This document shows, one piece after another, positions 17,967 to 27,691 of a stretch of 64,000 nucleotides of DNA. The notes under the pieces are model-generated. The model did not search any database, was not told the origin of the DNA, and saw only the letters and a list, made by a program, of their open reading frames with translations. The DNA comes from Microbacterium luticocti DSM 19459 (GTDB lineage Bacteria; Actinomycetota; Actinomycetes; Actinomycetales; Microbacteriaceae), in assembly GCF_000422405.1 (NCBI RefSeq), contig NZ_AULS01000006.1, positions 1 to 64,000 on the forward strand, given 5' to 3'. Position numbers and translations under genes: made by a program. Every line of letters begins with the position of its first letter. Within the stretch, counting starts at the first letter, position 1.

Positions 17967-20183
17967 TCAGCGTGCCGGGCCGGACGCGGGCGACGTGAAG
18001 ACGGCAGCCGGGTCGGGATGCGCGGCCCACGCGGCGATCTGCGCGCGGGACGAGACGCCCAGACCTGCCATCAGCCGGGCGATGTGCCCCTCGACCGTCT
18101 TGGGCGACAGGCCCAGTTCGACCGCGATCTGCTTGTTCGCCCGGCCGGCGCGGATCAGGTCCGCCACCTGCAGCTGTCGGGGCGTGGGCGCCCACCCGTT
18201 CGTGCGGCGTACCGCGAACGCGAGCGCCTCGCGCGCACTCATGCCCGCCCCCGTTCTCGCGGCCGCCGCGTACCGCCGCAGGCGTGCCACCGGTTCGGCG
18301 AGCTCGTCGGTGCCCAGCATCGCCGGCTGCAACCGCACCCGGTCGGTGGTGCCCGCGGCCGCCATCAGGGTCGCCGCCACCTGCGGATCGCCCCAGCGCT
18401 CCTCGATCAGGCCGGCCACGCGCAGCAGATCGGCGTTCTCGGGCCGGTCGGCGAAGTCGATGCTGCCGTGCAGAGCGCGATCCAGGTGTCCTCGCGCGGC
18501 CTCGGCGTCGCCGCGGCGCCAAGCACGCAGCGCGAGCATCTGCTCGGCGAAGGCGCGATAGTAGTCCTCGCCGGCGTGCTGTGAGATCGCGAGCATCTCG
18601 TCACAGGTCTCGGCCGCGTTGCGGCGCAGCCCGTTGCACGCGAACACGAGCAGCTGCCGCGACCGCAACTGCATCCGCACGAGCGCCGGCTCGGCATCGG
18701 CCACGGCGATCCCCGCCCGCAGCACGTCGACCGCCTGCTCGAGCTCGCCGTGTTGGATGAGTCCGAACCCCGCCGCGAACGCCCGCGCGCCGACGGCGTA
18801 GGCGCCCGGCAGCGCCAGCGCGTCGAGCTCGGCGAGGTACGCGTCGCCGTCGTCCAGCTTCCGGGCCGCGTACGCGAACGTGGCGGCGAGCATCAGCAGA
18901 CGCCCGCGCAGACCGTCCGGCTCCCGATGCGCGCCGAGCGCCCGGGCCAGCCAGTACCCGCCCTCGTCGATGCGGCCGGTCGTCCACCACAGCTCAGCCG
19001 CGGGCAGCGCCACCAGGTCGTGCAACAGGTCGGTGTGCCGTCCGCTCGAGATCACGTGGTCGGCCGCCGCCCGCAGGTTCGCGATCTCGGCATCCGCGCG
19101 GCGCAGCCGCTCGGCCTGCCCCGGCCCCACCCAGCCGAGCTCGAGATCGGCGCCGATGCGCGCATACCAGCGTGCGTGCGCGTCGCGCACGGCGGGCTCG
19201 CGGCCGTGCCGGGCGAGCTCGGCTCGGCCGAACGCGGCGAGCGTCGCGAGCAGCCGGTAGCGCATGGCACCCTCGCGGGGCACGGTCATCAGGATGGACT
19301 GGTCGACGAGGGCGCCCAGAAGCGCATGCGGCTCGCCGTCGGCTGCGCTCGCAGCCAGAATCATGGATGCCTCGTCGACGCCGAAATCGCCGGCGAAGAC
19401 CGACAGCGCCGCCCAGGCTTGCTGCTGTGCGGGCGTGCACAGCCGGTGACTGGCGGCGATGGCGTCGGCCAGCGGACGCTGTGCGAGCCGGGCACGCTTG
19501 GGAGCATGAGGCAGCGCCTGCAACGGCTCGTCGAGCAGACGGGCGAGACGCTCCACGCCGAGGTGGCGCACCTGCGCCGCCGCCAGCTCGATCGCCAGCG
19601 GCAGCCCGTCGAGCTGCTGGCACACGGCGCGTGCGGCGTCGCGTGTCGCCCGATCGTCGTCGACGGCGGCGCCGTCGGAGCGTGCCCGGTCGAGGAACAG
19701 CGCCACCGCCGCGCCGTCGACGTCCAGGGGCGTCAGCGGCAGAAGGTGTTCGCCGGCGAGGCCGAGGCTGACCCGTGATGTCACGAGAACGTGCAGTCCC
19801 TCAGCCGCCTCGGTCAGACGCAGGACGATCTCGGCGGTCGCCTCGCGCACCTGCTCGCAGTTGTCGAGCACGAGCAGCGCACGGGCGCCGCCCAGGCGCC
19901 GCGCGAACACGGCGGCGGCCTCGCCGTCGAACACGGCGGAGTCGACGGCGGCCAGCACGGTGGTCTCGACCAGGGCCGGCGCCGACACGGCGGTCAGGTC
20001 GACGAACCAGCATCGACCGTCGAACGCGGCGTCCAGGTCGGCGGCGATCTCGACCGCGAGCCGGGTCTTTCCGACACCCGGCGGCCCCGTCACCGTCACG
20101 AGGCGGTGGCTCGAGACCTCGGCGCATCCGCGGCGGCGTTCGTCTTCTCTCCCGATGAACGAGGTGAGCGGGCGGGGGAGCAT
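17967..20183 (-). CDS. Large AAA-ATPase LuxR-type transcriptional regulator
   Basis: About 738 aa. It begins LPRPLTSFIGRE, typical of the NB-ARC/AfsR-like ATPase regulators. Walker A GPPGVGKT is near 33-40 and a Walker B-like LLVLDNCEQ follows. A helical TPR-like middle carries WY/WW repeats, and the C-terminal LuxR HTH reads TPRQLQVADLIRAGRANKQIAVELGLSPKTVEGHI. It is probably a signal-responsive activator; targets are unknown. The frame is open up to 20423; ATG 20183 is preferred because GAGGTG precedes it and the family usually begins near here, but a start up to about 20270 cannot be excluded. It diverges from the DUF11 surface protein gene. Confidence 0.82.
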   Translation of the reverse strand: MLPRPLTSFIGREDERRRGCAEVSSHRLVTVTGPPGVGKTRLAVEIAADLDAAFDGRCWFVDLTAVSAPALVETTVLAAVDSAVFDGEAAAVFARRLGGARALLVLDNCEQVREATAEIVLRLTEAAEGLHVLVTSRVSLGLAGEHLLPLTPLDVDGAAVALFLDRARSDGAAVDDDRATRDAARAVCQQLDGLPLAIELAAAQVRHLGVERLARLLDEPLQALPHAPKRARLAQRPLADAIAASHRLCTPAQQQAWAALSVFAGDFGVDEASMILAASAADGEPHALLGALVDQSILMTVPREGAMRYRLLATLAAFGRAELARHGREPAVRDAHARWYARIGADLELGWVGPGQAERLRRADAEIANLRAAADHVISSGRHTDLLHDLVALPAAELWWTTGRIDEGGYWLARALGAHREPDGLRGRLLMLAATFAYAARKLDDGDAYLAELDALALPGAYAVGARAFAAGFGLIQHGELEQAVDVLRAGIAVADAEPALVRMQLRSRQLLVFACNGLRRNAAETCDEMLAISQHAGEDYYRAFAEQMLALRAWRRGDAEAARGHLDRALHGSIDFADRPENADLLRVAGLIEERWGDPQVAATLMAAAGTTDRVRLQPAMLGTDELAEPVARLRRYAAAARTGAGMSAREALAFAVRRTNGWAPTPRQLQVADLIRAGRANKQIAVELGLSPKTVEGHIARLMAGLGVSSRAQIAAWAAHPDPAAVFTSPASGPAR

Positions 20184-20491
20184 GATCACCTCGCGGTCGG
20201 TCGTCCTCGCCTCGGGTGGCGATCCGCCAGACGCCGAGCGCACCACCGGCGGTGGCACCCCCTCAGCGTACGACCGCTCGATCGGTCGGACGTGATCGGC
20301 CGGGAACGTTTCGACGGCTCCGGCGACCGTGACGACACGTGACGACACGCGATGACACAGGGGAATCCCCCGTTGAATCGCCCCGATGACGCGTGCAGGA
20401 TGGCGGGACGGGATTGTGTGCACGTCTCGGTCGTGCGCGCCGTGTGCGCGGTGTCGGACGCGCCGCGTGCGCGCGATGAGAGGAGAAGCTC

Positions 20492-23400
20492 ATTTCGCAG
20501 CTGCAGCGCGCGGCGGACCGGTTCCGCCGCGGACGGAACAGACGTCCGGCCGGGGCGCACCGCCGCCGCATCCGCATCGGCGGGCCGGCCGCGGTGCTGG
20601 CCGCGATCTGCGTCATCGCCCTCGGACTGCCGGCGGCACCGGCCGTCGCGGCCGAGCAGGCCGACCTCGAACTCACCCAGACCGCCACCCCCGACCCGGT
20701 GGGGGTGGGGATGGACCTGACCTGGCACATCGTCGTCGCCAACAACGGCCCCGGCACCGCGACCGGCGTCGCCGTGAACGACAACTTCAACGAGTTCGGC
20801 ACCACGACCCAGTTCGTCTCGCTCGAGATCGAACGCGGCAGCTGCACCCACACCGACTCCACCTTCTACTGCGAGATCGGCACCATGTCCCCGAACACCA
20901 CGGTCGCAATCGACCTGACGGTCACGGTGCGCAAGACCTCATCGATCACGAACGTCGGCGACGTCAGCAGCGGCACCGGCGACCCGGACTGGGGCAACAA
21001 CCACATGGTCGGTACCGTCGAGTCGGGCCGAGCCACCGACCTCATCCTCGCCAAGACCGCCGACACCGCCGAGGCCGCCCCCGGCGACCGTGTCTCGTAT
21101 ACGCTCACCGCTCGCAACGACGGCCCCGAGGCCGCGGCGGGCGTGGTCATCGCCGACCGCCTGCCCGCGGGTCTCGTCGACGTCGCGGCGGACCCCGCCG
21201 ACGACTGCACCGTGACCGGCTCCGTCGTCTCCTGCACAGCAGGGTCGCTGACCCCCGGTGCCCAGTTCACCGCGACCGTGACGGCGCGCATCGATCCGGC
21301 CTTCACCGGCGACACGCTCGTGAACACGGCGACCGCCACCATGACCACCCCCGACTCGAACCCCGCGAACAACACCGCACAGACGACGATCGCCGTGGCC
21401 GCGGCATCCACCGACCTGTCGGTCGTGACGACGCTCGACACCGCGCCGGTCGCCGGCGAGCCGGTGCGCTACACCCTCACCGTCGCCAGCGCGGGGCCGG
21501 GCGACGCGGCCGACGCGACGCTCGACGACACCCTGCCCGCGACGATCACCGACCCGGCGGTGAGCACCGAGTTCGGCGCGTGCGAGCTGACCGGCAGCAC
21601 CGTGCACTGCGGGTTCGGCACCGTGCCCGCCGGTGCCCGGTTCACCGTCACGGTCACCGGCACACTGGCGCCGGATGCCGCGGGCACGCTCACGAACACG
21701 GCGACCGTCGCCACGACAACCGCCGACACCGACCCCGCCAATGACACGTCGACGGCCGCCGCCACGATCGGCCGGCACGCCGATCTCGCCCTGCTGAAGA
21801 CGGCCACGCCCGCCGACGCGCACAGCGGCGAGGCGGTGCAGTTCCATCTGCGCGTGGTCAACCACGGCCCGTCCGACGCCGCCGGCGTGGTCGTCGAAGA
21901 TCCGCGGCCCGCCGGCCTCGAGGTCCCGGGCGCGTGCACGACCCCGCAGGGCACGTGCGCGATCGACGCCGCCGGCACCGTCACCTTCGCGCTGGGCACC
22001 GTTCCCGTCGGCGGTGTCGTGGACGTGGCGTTCACCACCGCCGTCGCCGCAGACGCCGGCGACGCGCAGATCGTCAACACCGCCACCGTCCACCACGACG
22101 GCACCGACCCCGAACCGGCGAACGACACCGCCTCGTACCTCGTGAACAACAAGGGCGGTGCCGACCTCTCGCTCACCAAGACCGTCGCCCCGAACCCGGT
22201 GATCGCGGGCGGCACGGTCGCCTTCACCCTCACGGTGCACAGCGCCGGGCCGGGCACCGCCACCGACGTCACGCTCGACGACACCGTCCCCGACGCCGTC
22301 GACGTCACCGCGGCCACGCCCGCCGGCGGCGACTGCACCGTCACCGGCCAGACGGTGTCGTGCACGCGCCCCGAGCTGGTCCCGGGCGCCGACTGGACCG
22401 TCACCGTGACCGGCACCGTCGCCGCCGACACGCCGCCCGGCCTCGTGCGCAACACCGCCCGCACCGGCAGCGCCGTCGCCGACCCGACCGCCTCGAACAA
22501 CCGCGACACGGCCGTGGTCCGCGTCGTCGCCCGCGCCGACCTCGACCTCGCCAAGACCGGTCCGGCCACGGTGGTCGCCGGTGAGCGGATGACGTACACG
22601 CTCTCGGTCGCGAACGCCGGACCGTCCGCCGCGCACGACGTCGTCGTGCTCGACGAGCTGCCCGCGGGCGTGCGGTTCGTCTCGGGCGGGACGCCCGGCA
22701 TCCCCTGCGCGGCCGATGACCGCACCCCTCGCCTGGTGCGCTGCACCCTCGGCACGCTCGCCCCCACCGCGTCCCCGCTCACCGTGCCGCTGACCGTCGC
22801 CGTCGATCCCGCCGTGCCGGCCGGTACCACCCTCGTGAACACCGCGGGCGTCTCATCGACCACCCCCGGGGTCGCGGCCGGACTCGTCGCCTCGGCGAGC
22901 ACGACCGTCACCGCGAGCGCCGACCTCGGCGTCGTCAAACTCGTCGAGCCCGGGGCCCTCGTCGCCGGAGGACCGGTCGCCTACGTCATCCGCGTGCACA
23001 ATTCCGGGCCGTCGGATGCCGCCGACCTGCGCGTCGACGACGACCTGCCCGCCGGGGTGCACATCGACGACGCGCTCCCCGCCGGTGGAGAGTGCACGCT
23101 CACCGCCGACAGCCTCGTCTGCACCCGGGCGGCCCTGGCCGACGGTGCGACTTGGACGATCGTGCTGCACGGCACCGTCGACCCGGCGCAGAGCACGCCG
23201 GTGACCAACACCGTTCGGATCAGTGCGGGCACCGACGACCCCGATCCGGGCGACGACAGTGCCTCGGCGACCGCGCAGGTTCAGGCATCCGCCGACGTCG
23301 GCATGATCAAGACCACGCCGTTCCCGCAGCGATCGGCCGGGCAGAGCACGGTGTTCTTCCTCAGCGTCGTCGGACGCGGCCCCTCGACCGCCACCGACGT

Positions 23401-24268
23401 GAGCGTCACCGACGTGTTCCCCGGCGGGGTGATCCCGACCGCGGTCACGCCGTCGGCCTGCCGCATCCAGGGTCAGCGGGTGCTCTGCGCATACGACGCC
23501 GTCGCCCCCGGCCAGGTGCGCACCGCCGTGGTCACCGCCACGGTCGCCGCCGACCCGCCCGCCGGGCGGGTGGTGAACACCGCGACCGTGTCCGCGGCCA
23601 CCTCCGATCCCGAGCCGGGCAACGACTCCGCGTCGGCCGCGGTGACGCTGACCCCGGTCGCCGACCTGTCGCTCGGCAAGCAGATCGACCCCGCCGCCGC
23701 GCACCGGGGCGACACCGTCACGGTCACCCTCACGATCGACAATGCCGGGCCCTCCACCGCCCGCGACGTCGAGCTCACCGACCCGTTCCCGGCCGGCCTC
23801 GTGCCGCAGGCGGTGACCGCCGACCCCCCGCTGGACTGTGCGATCACCGGACAGGCACTGCGCTGCACTGCGGCCGCGCTGCCGGTCGGCTCCAGCCGGG
23901 TGCGGGTGACGGCACGGGTGGATGCCACGCCCGGAACCCTCGTGAACACCGCCGCCATCGCCTCCACCACCGACGACCCCGACGATGCCGACACCGCCGC
24001 CTCCGCCCGGCTCGAGGTGCGCGCGCCCGAGCAGCCGCTGCCGCCCGAGCCCGGCCCGCCGGAGCCCGGACCCGGAGGCAACGGCGGCACCGGACCCGGA
24101 GGCAACGGGGGCACCGGCGGCAGCACCGGCCCGGGCCTCGCGTTCACCGGCGGCGGCGTGTCCGTGGCCGCGGCGCTGCTCGGGGTCATCGCGCTTGCCG
24201 CGGGCCTGGTCGTGGCCGCCGTCGACCGCAGACGGGCGGCGGGCGCAACCGAAAAGACGCCCCGGTGA
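20492..24268 (+). CDS. DUF11-repeat surface protein with LAFTG sortase signal; probable ATT start
   Basis: About 1258 aa. An Arg-rich n-region and hydrophobic core (VLAAICVIALGLPAAPAVA) make a signal peptide. Nine DUF11 repeats of about 115-125 aa follow, each opening A-D-L/V-x-L-x-K-T and ending in a N-T-A-T-V...D-P-N-N-D type strand. The C-terminus has a Pro/Gly linker, LAFTGG, one TM helix and RRR, a sortase E-type wall anchor. The frame has no ATG/GTG before 20594, inside the signal peptide. AGGAGA at 20481-20486 points to ATT 20492 as the initiator, giving a normal signal peptide; a stop at 20477-20479 excludes anything further upstream. Probably an adhesin or stalk; no binding target is visible. 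Confidence 0.85.
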   Translation: MSQLQRAADRFRRGRNRRPAGAHRRRIRIGGPAAVLAAICVIALGLPAAPAVAAEQADLELTQTATPDPVGVGMDLTWHIVVANNGPGTATGVAVNDNFNEFGTTTQFVSLEIERGSCTHTDSTFYCEIGTMSPNTTVAIDLTVTVRKTSSITNVGDVSSGTGDPDWGNNHMVGTVESGRATDLILAKTADTAEAAPGDRVSYTLTARNDGPEAAAGVVIADRLPAGLVDVAADPADDCTVTGSVVSCTAGSLTPGAQFTATVTARIDPAFTGDTLVNTATATMTTPDSNPANNTAQTTIAVAAASTDLSVVTTLDTAPVAGEPVRYTLTVASAGPGDAADATLDDTLPATITDPAVSTEFGACELTGSTVHCGFGTVPAGARFTVTVTGTLAPDAAGTLTNTATVATTTADTDPANDTSTAAATIGRHADLALLKTATPADAHSGEAVQFHLRVVNHGPSDAAGVVVEDPRPAGLEVPGACTTPQGTCAIDAAGTVTFALGTVPVGGVVDVAFTTAVAADAGDAQIVNTATVHHDGTDPEPANDTASYLVNNKGGADLSLTKTVAPNPVIAGGTVAFTLTVHSAGPGTATDVTLDDTVPDAVDVTAATPAGGDCTVTGQTVSCTRPELVPGADWTVTVTGTVAADTPPGLVRNTARTGSAVADPTASNNRDTAVVRVVARADLDLAKTGPATVVAGERMTYTLSVANAGPSAAHDVVVLDELPAGVRFVSGGTPGIPCAADDRTPRLVRCTLGTLAPTASPLTVPLTVAVDPAVPAGTTLVNTAGVSSTTPGVAAGLVASASTTVTASADLGVVKLVEPGALVAGGPVAYVIRVHNSGPSDAADLRVDDDLPAGVHIDDALPAGGECTLTADSLVCTRAALADGATWTIVLHGTVDPAQSTPVTNTVRISAGTDDPDPGDDSASATAQVQASADVGMIKTTPFPQRSAGQSTVFFLSVVGRGPSTATDVSVTDVFPGGVIPTAVTPSACRIQGQRVLCAYDAVAPGQVRTAVVTATVAADPPAGRVVNTATVSAATSDPEPGNDSASAAVTLTPVADLSLGKQIDPAAAHRGDTVTVTLTIDNAGPSTARDVELTDPFPAGLVPQAVTADPPLDCAITGQALRCTAAALPVGSSRVRVTARVDATPGTLVNTAAIASTTDDPDDADTAASARLEVRAPEQPLPPEPGPPEPGPGGNGGTGPGGNGGTGGSTGPGLAFTGGGVSVAAALLGVIALAAGLVVAAVDRRRAAGATEKTPR

Positions 24269-24412
24269 GCGGCGCACCGGCCCGCGGCCGGGCGCCGAGC
24301 CGGTGCATCGCACCCTGAGCAGGCGGTGGGCACGGCCTCTCCGATCGTGCCGGCGGCCGCCGTGCGAGAATGACCTGACTGCGGCATCCCGCCACCCGAA
24401 CCGAAGGTGCAC

Positions 24413-24703
24413 ATGATCGACACGCTGTCCCAGGGACTGATCGCCCTGTCGACCTGGGCGTGGCTCGAGGTGCATGCCAGTTCGTTCGCGATCGTGCTGG
24501 CGACGCTGCTGGCCGTGGCGGTGCTGGCCGTGGTGGCCGCAGCGCTGCTGGCGACACTGCTGCGGCGCTGGGGCGCGGCATCCCTGCCGTTCCCGGTCCG
24601 TGCGCCGGCCTTCGCGCTGGCGACACCGCCGCGGACGGTGCCGCGACCGGTCGGCGGACGCGGCCCCCGGGCGCCGGAGGCGGCTTTCGGCCGCCTCGCC
24701 TGA
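24413..24703 (+). CDS. Small single-pass membrane protein, unknown
   Basis: 96 aa. One long hydrophobic stretch (about residues 24-52, FAIVLATLLAVAVLAVVAAA) is followed by a basic and Pro-rich tail. I recognise no family. ATG 24413 follows GAAGG at five-base spacing. It probably forms a unit with the next small membrane protein 63 bp downstream. Confidence 0.5.
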   Translation: MIDTLSQGLIALSTWAWLEVHASSFAIVLATLLAVAVLAVVAAALLATLLRRWGAASLPFPVRAPAFALATPPRTVPRPVGGRGPRAPEAAFGRLA

Positions 24704-24766
24704 CACTTCTCGACCACACGACGAGGCGGCACACGTTCCCGTGCCCGTGCTCACGAAAGCCTCGTC

Positions 24767-25120
24767 ATGCCTTCTTCTCGTTCCGTTCGTCTTGTTCGTC
24801 TTGTTCGTCTTGTTCGTTTGTGGATGCTGCGCACCCGCCGCCGTGTCCGGTTGTGGGCCGCGCCGCTGTGGCGCCTGAACACCTGGATGCTCCTCGGCGC
24901 CGCCGCCGTGGTCGGCTTCGAGGGCCTCGAGGCGCTGCTGGGCACCTTCCTGATGGCGCCCGAGCTGTTGCCGTTCGCTCTGCTCGCGCTCGCCCTGTAC
25001 TGGGTGTTCCGTGAGCGCGTCGTGCGGGGCGTGCGGCGCCTGCGCATCCGCATCCGCGCCGCCCGGGCGCGCCGGTGCATGAGACGAGCGGATGCCGCGG
25101 CGACCGCGCCCGGCGATTAG
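24767..25120 (+). CDS. Small basic membrane protein with LVR tandem repeat, unknown
   Basis: 117 aa. The N-terminus RSVRLVRLVRLVRLW is encoded by three to four copies of a 9-bp repeat (TTGTTCGTC, 24787-24822). A hydrophobic middle (LLGAAAVVGFEGLEALLGTFL, LLPFALLALALYWVF) suggests two helices, and the C-terminal half is very Arg-rich. Its TAG overlaps the TAA of the convergent FUSC gene. Coding status is likely but no family is known to me. Confidence 0.5.
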   Translation: MPSSRSVRLVRLVRLVRLWMLRTRRRVRLWAAPLWRLNTWMLLGAAAVVGFEGLEALLGTFLMAPELLPFALLALALYWVFRERVVRGVRRLRIRIRAARARRCMRRADAAATAPGD

Positions 25121-26094
25121 TCGTCCGGCAGCGGTGCCAGGCGGGAGACGGCCCACGTCACGGCGGCGGTCACGGCCGCTGCGATGAGCGTGATGACCAC
25201 CCGCTGCACGTCGCCGGCCAGGGCCGTGTCCGCGTCGAACGTCAGCAGCACGACCGAAACGGTGACCGCCGCGGTGTACAGCCAGTAGGCGGTGCCGCCG
25301 AGCAGGAGGAACACCGAGGCGAGGGTCGCCGCGACCCCGAGGAGCGTCGCCGCCGCCGTGCCGGGCAGCAGTCCGGCGACGAGCGCCGCGACGGTGCCGC
25401 CGACCACCGTGCCGACGATGCGCCCGCCGAGCTTCTCACGGGTGTCGGCGCCCGTCGGCTGCAGGATGAGCGCCACGGTCATGACGGCCCACCAGGCGTT
25501 CGTGCCGCGGAACCACACCAGGCACACGAGCGCGAAGGCGCCGCAGAGCACGGCCAGCAGCAGCCCGTACGGCAGGGTCGCCGGCTGTGCGGGCACGGGC
25601 AACGTCACCCCGCGCAGCAGCAGGCGGGCGATCAGCAGCACCCACGCACACGTCACGAGCACCGCCGCGGCGACGAGCCCTGCCACCGCGGGAACGGTGG
25701 CCACGGCATCCAGCACCGACAGCACGAGCGACGGGTCGACCAGCACGTAGGCGGTGAACGAGATGGTCGCGGCCCCGATCGGGTGAAGCCCCCGCGGCGA
25801 AAGGCTTCCGGTGAAAAACGCCAGCACCACGACGATGCTGGTGCCGACGGCCGGAAGGAGCGGTCCCGTCGCGGATGCCAGCACGGCGAGGGCCGCGATC
25901 ACGGTGCTGGCAGCGCCGGCCGTGAGCATGGCGCGCCGGCCCGACGGCACCGCGGTCAGCGTCGGCAGGATGCCCAGCACCAGCAGACCGGTCGCGGCAT
26001 GCCACGGTGACAGCGACAGCGCGACGACCGGCGCCAAGGCCAGCAGGATGGCGGCCACGATCCGCACGAGAAGACGGCGCGTGCCCGGTTCCAT
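25117..26094 (-). CDS. FUSC-family membrane protein (aromatic acid exporter-like)
   Basis: 325 aa with two sets of hydrophobic helices and the fusaric-acid-resistance signature in the second half (WWAVMTVALILQPTGADTREKLGGRIVGTVVGG). Family members export aromatic or hydroxylated acids; no substrate can be named. TACCCT (26101-26106) sits six bases before ATG 26094, a leaderless pattern. It is divergent from manA with about 205 bp between them. Confidence 0.82.
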   Translation of the reverse strand: MEPGTRRLLVRIVAAILLALAPVVALSLSPWHAATGLLVLGILPTLTAVPSGRRAMLTAGAASTVIAALAVLASATGPLLPAVGTSIVVVLAFFTGSLSPRGLHPIGAATISFTAYVLVDPSLVLSVLDAVATVPAVAGLVAAAVLVTCAWVLLIARLLLRGVTLPVPAQPATLPYGLLLAVLCGAFALVCLVWFRGTNAWWAVMTVALILQPTGADTREKLGGRIVGTVVGGTVAALVAGLLPGTAAATLLGVAATLASVFLLLGGTAYWLYTAAVTVSVVLLTFDADTALAGDVQRVVITLIAAAVTAAVTWAVSRLAPLPDD

Positions 26095-26299
26095 GCGGCC
26101 AGGGTATCCGCCCGGGTCAGCGCTGCGGTTCGACCACGCTCTTGATCCCCTGGCGCCAATGCGTGCATCGACCCGGCGCGGTTCGCGCGTGACCCGACTG
26201 AAAGTTCCGCCGCGCGTACGTACCCTGACCCACCGACGTCGGTACACACGCATGTTCCGATCCGCCCGCCCGTACGCTGGACGCGGACGAAAGGATGCC

Positions 26300-27460
26300 A
26301 TGGCCGCTCTCATCCCGCTGACCAACACGCCCCGCGACTACGCGTGGGGCGCGACCGACGGCGTCGCCCGCACGCTCGGCTGGACGCCGACCGGCGGGCC
26401 CGAGGCCGAACTGTGGCTGGGTGCGCACCCGCTGTCGCCGAGCCGCCGCGCCGCGCCCGCCGGCGACGCCGCGCCCACCTGGCACGACCTCGCCGAATGG
26501 GAGCAGCAGTCGGGCGTCGCCCTGCCGTACCTGCTGAAGCTGCTGGCTGCGGCATCCCCCCTCTCGCTGCAGGCGCACCCCACCCCGGCGCAGGCGGCCG
26601 AAGGGTTCGCGCGTGAAGAGGCGGCGGGCATCCCGCTGACCGCCCGCGAGCGCAACTACAAGGATCCGCACGCCAAACCCGAGCTCATCGTCGCCGTCGA
26701 CGACGGGTTCGAGGCGCTGTGCGGGTTCCGCCCGGTCGCCGAGACTCTGGCGCTCGTGGATGCGCTGGCCGCGGCATCCGACACCCCCGAGGCACTCGCC
26801 CCGTGGCGGGATGCCGCAGCCGCCGGTGTGCACGAAGGCTTCTCGTGGCTGCTGTCGGGCGCCGACGAGGTCGACGCCGCGGTGGCCGCCGCGTCGCTGA
26901 CGGCGCAGCGGCATCCGCGCCGCTTCGAGCTGATCGACCGGCTGTCGCGGCAGTACCCGGGCGATGCGGGCATCCTTGTCGCGCAGATGCTCAATCATGT
27001 GACCCTGGCCGCGGGTGAGGCGCTGTGGCTGCCGGCGGGCAACATCCACGCGTACCTCCGCGGCACCGGCGTCGAGCTCATGGGCCCGAGCGACAACGTG
27101 CTGCGCGGCGGACTGACCCCCAAGCACGTCGACCGCGACGAGCTGCAGAAGGTGCTCGACTTCACACCCGGTCCGGCGTCGCGGCTCGAGCCCGTGCCGG
27201 TGTCGCCGCACGTGGTGTCGTACCGGCCCGCATCGGTGCCCTCGGGCGCCGGCGTCGGGTTCGAGCTGCTGCTGGTCACCGGCGACGCGACCGTGCGCAC
27301 CGGATCGGCGGCCATCGCACTCGCCATCGACGGCTCGTTCACCCTGTCGGTCGACGGTGTGGATGCCGCGGCCCCGCGCGGCGCCGTCGTCTTCGTCGAC
27401 GAGCCCGCCGAGGTGCGCGCGGCCGGCTCGGGCCGGCTGTTCGTCGCCACCGGGGTCTGA
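26300..27460 (+). CDS. manA: Mannose-6-phosphate isomerase, class I
   Basis: 386 aa. Zinc-site residues appear in LLAAASPLSLQAHPTPAQA (Gln and His), KPELIVAV (Glu) and the later WLPAGNIHAYLRGTGVELMGPSDNVLRGGLTPKHVD (His; Arg of the active site). It interconverts Man-6-P and Fru-6-P for GDP-mannose synthesis or mannose use. GAAAGG precedes ATG 26300; a TACGCT at 26272-26277 may be the -10. The length is typical. Confidence 0.95.
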   Translation: MAALIPLTNTPRDYAWGATDGVARTLGWTPTGGPEAELWLGAHPLSPSRRAAPAGDAAPTWHDLAEWEQQSGVALPYLLKLLAAASPLSLQAHPTPAQAAEGFAREEAAGIPLTARERNYKDPHAKPELIVAVDDGFEALCGFRPVAETLALVDALAAASDTPEALAPWRDAAAAGVHEGFSWLLSGADEVDAAVAAASLTAQRHPRRFELIDRLSRQYPGDAGILVAQMLNHVTLAAGEALWLPAGNIHAYLRGTGVELMGPSDNVLRGGLTPKHVDRDELQKVLDFTPGPASRLEPVPVSPHVVSYRPASVPSGAGVGFELLLVTGDATVRTGSAAIALAIDGSFTLSVDGVDAAAPRGAVVFVDEPAEVRAAGSGRLFVATGV

Positions 27461-27524
27461 CCAGGCCAGGGGCGGGTGCCCAGGAACCGTCCGGAAGGGA
27501 CGGCGCGCACCGGGGGAGTGTCAG

Positions 27525-27610
27525 AACTCCTCCATTTCGGGCGGATCGGCGAGCGCATCCCGCGGAAAGACGCGGGCGTGTGGCCGCCACGCGCACGGAA
27601 TGGAGGAGTT
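27525..27610. other. Structured intergenic element (long stem with internal hairpins)
   Basis: The 12-bp arms AACTCCTCCATT (27525-27536) and AATGGAGGAGTT (27599-27610) are perfectly complementary. Between them lie CCCGCG-GAAAGA-CGCGGG and GCGTG...CACGC hairpins, so the RNA could form a branched structure. It fills the 231-bp gap between manA and the FAD enzyme. No riboswitch class is recognised. A separate CCGTCC/GGACGG hairpin at about 27487-27503 may be the manA terminator. Confidence 0.55.
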
Positions 27611-27691
27611 GAGACGCCGCAGTGAGGTGAACCTGCGCCGCGAGGCCCCGCTCACCGTGCACCGACCGCCGCCGCGGCGTAGTCTGCGTTC

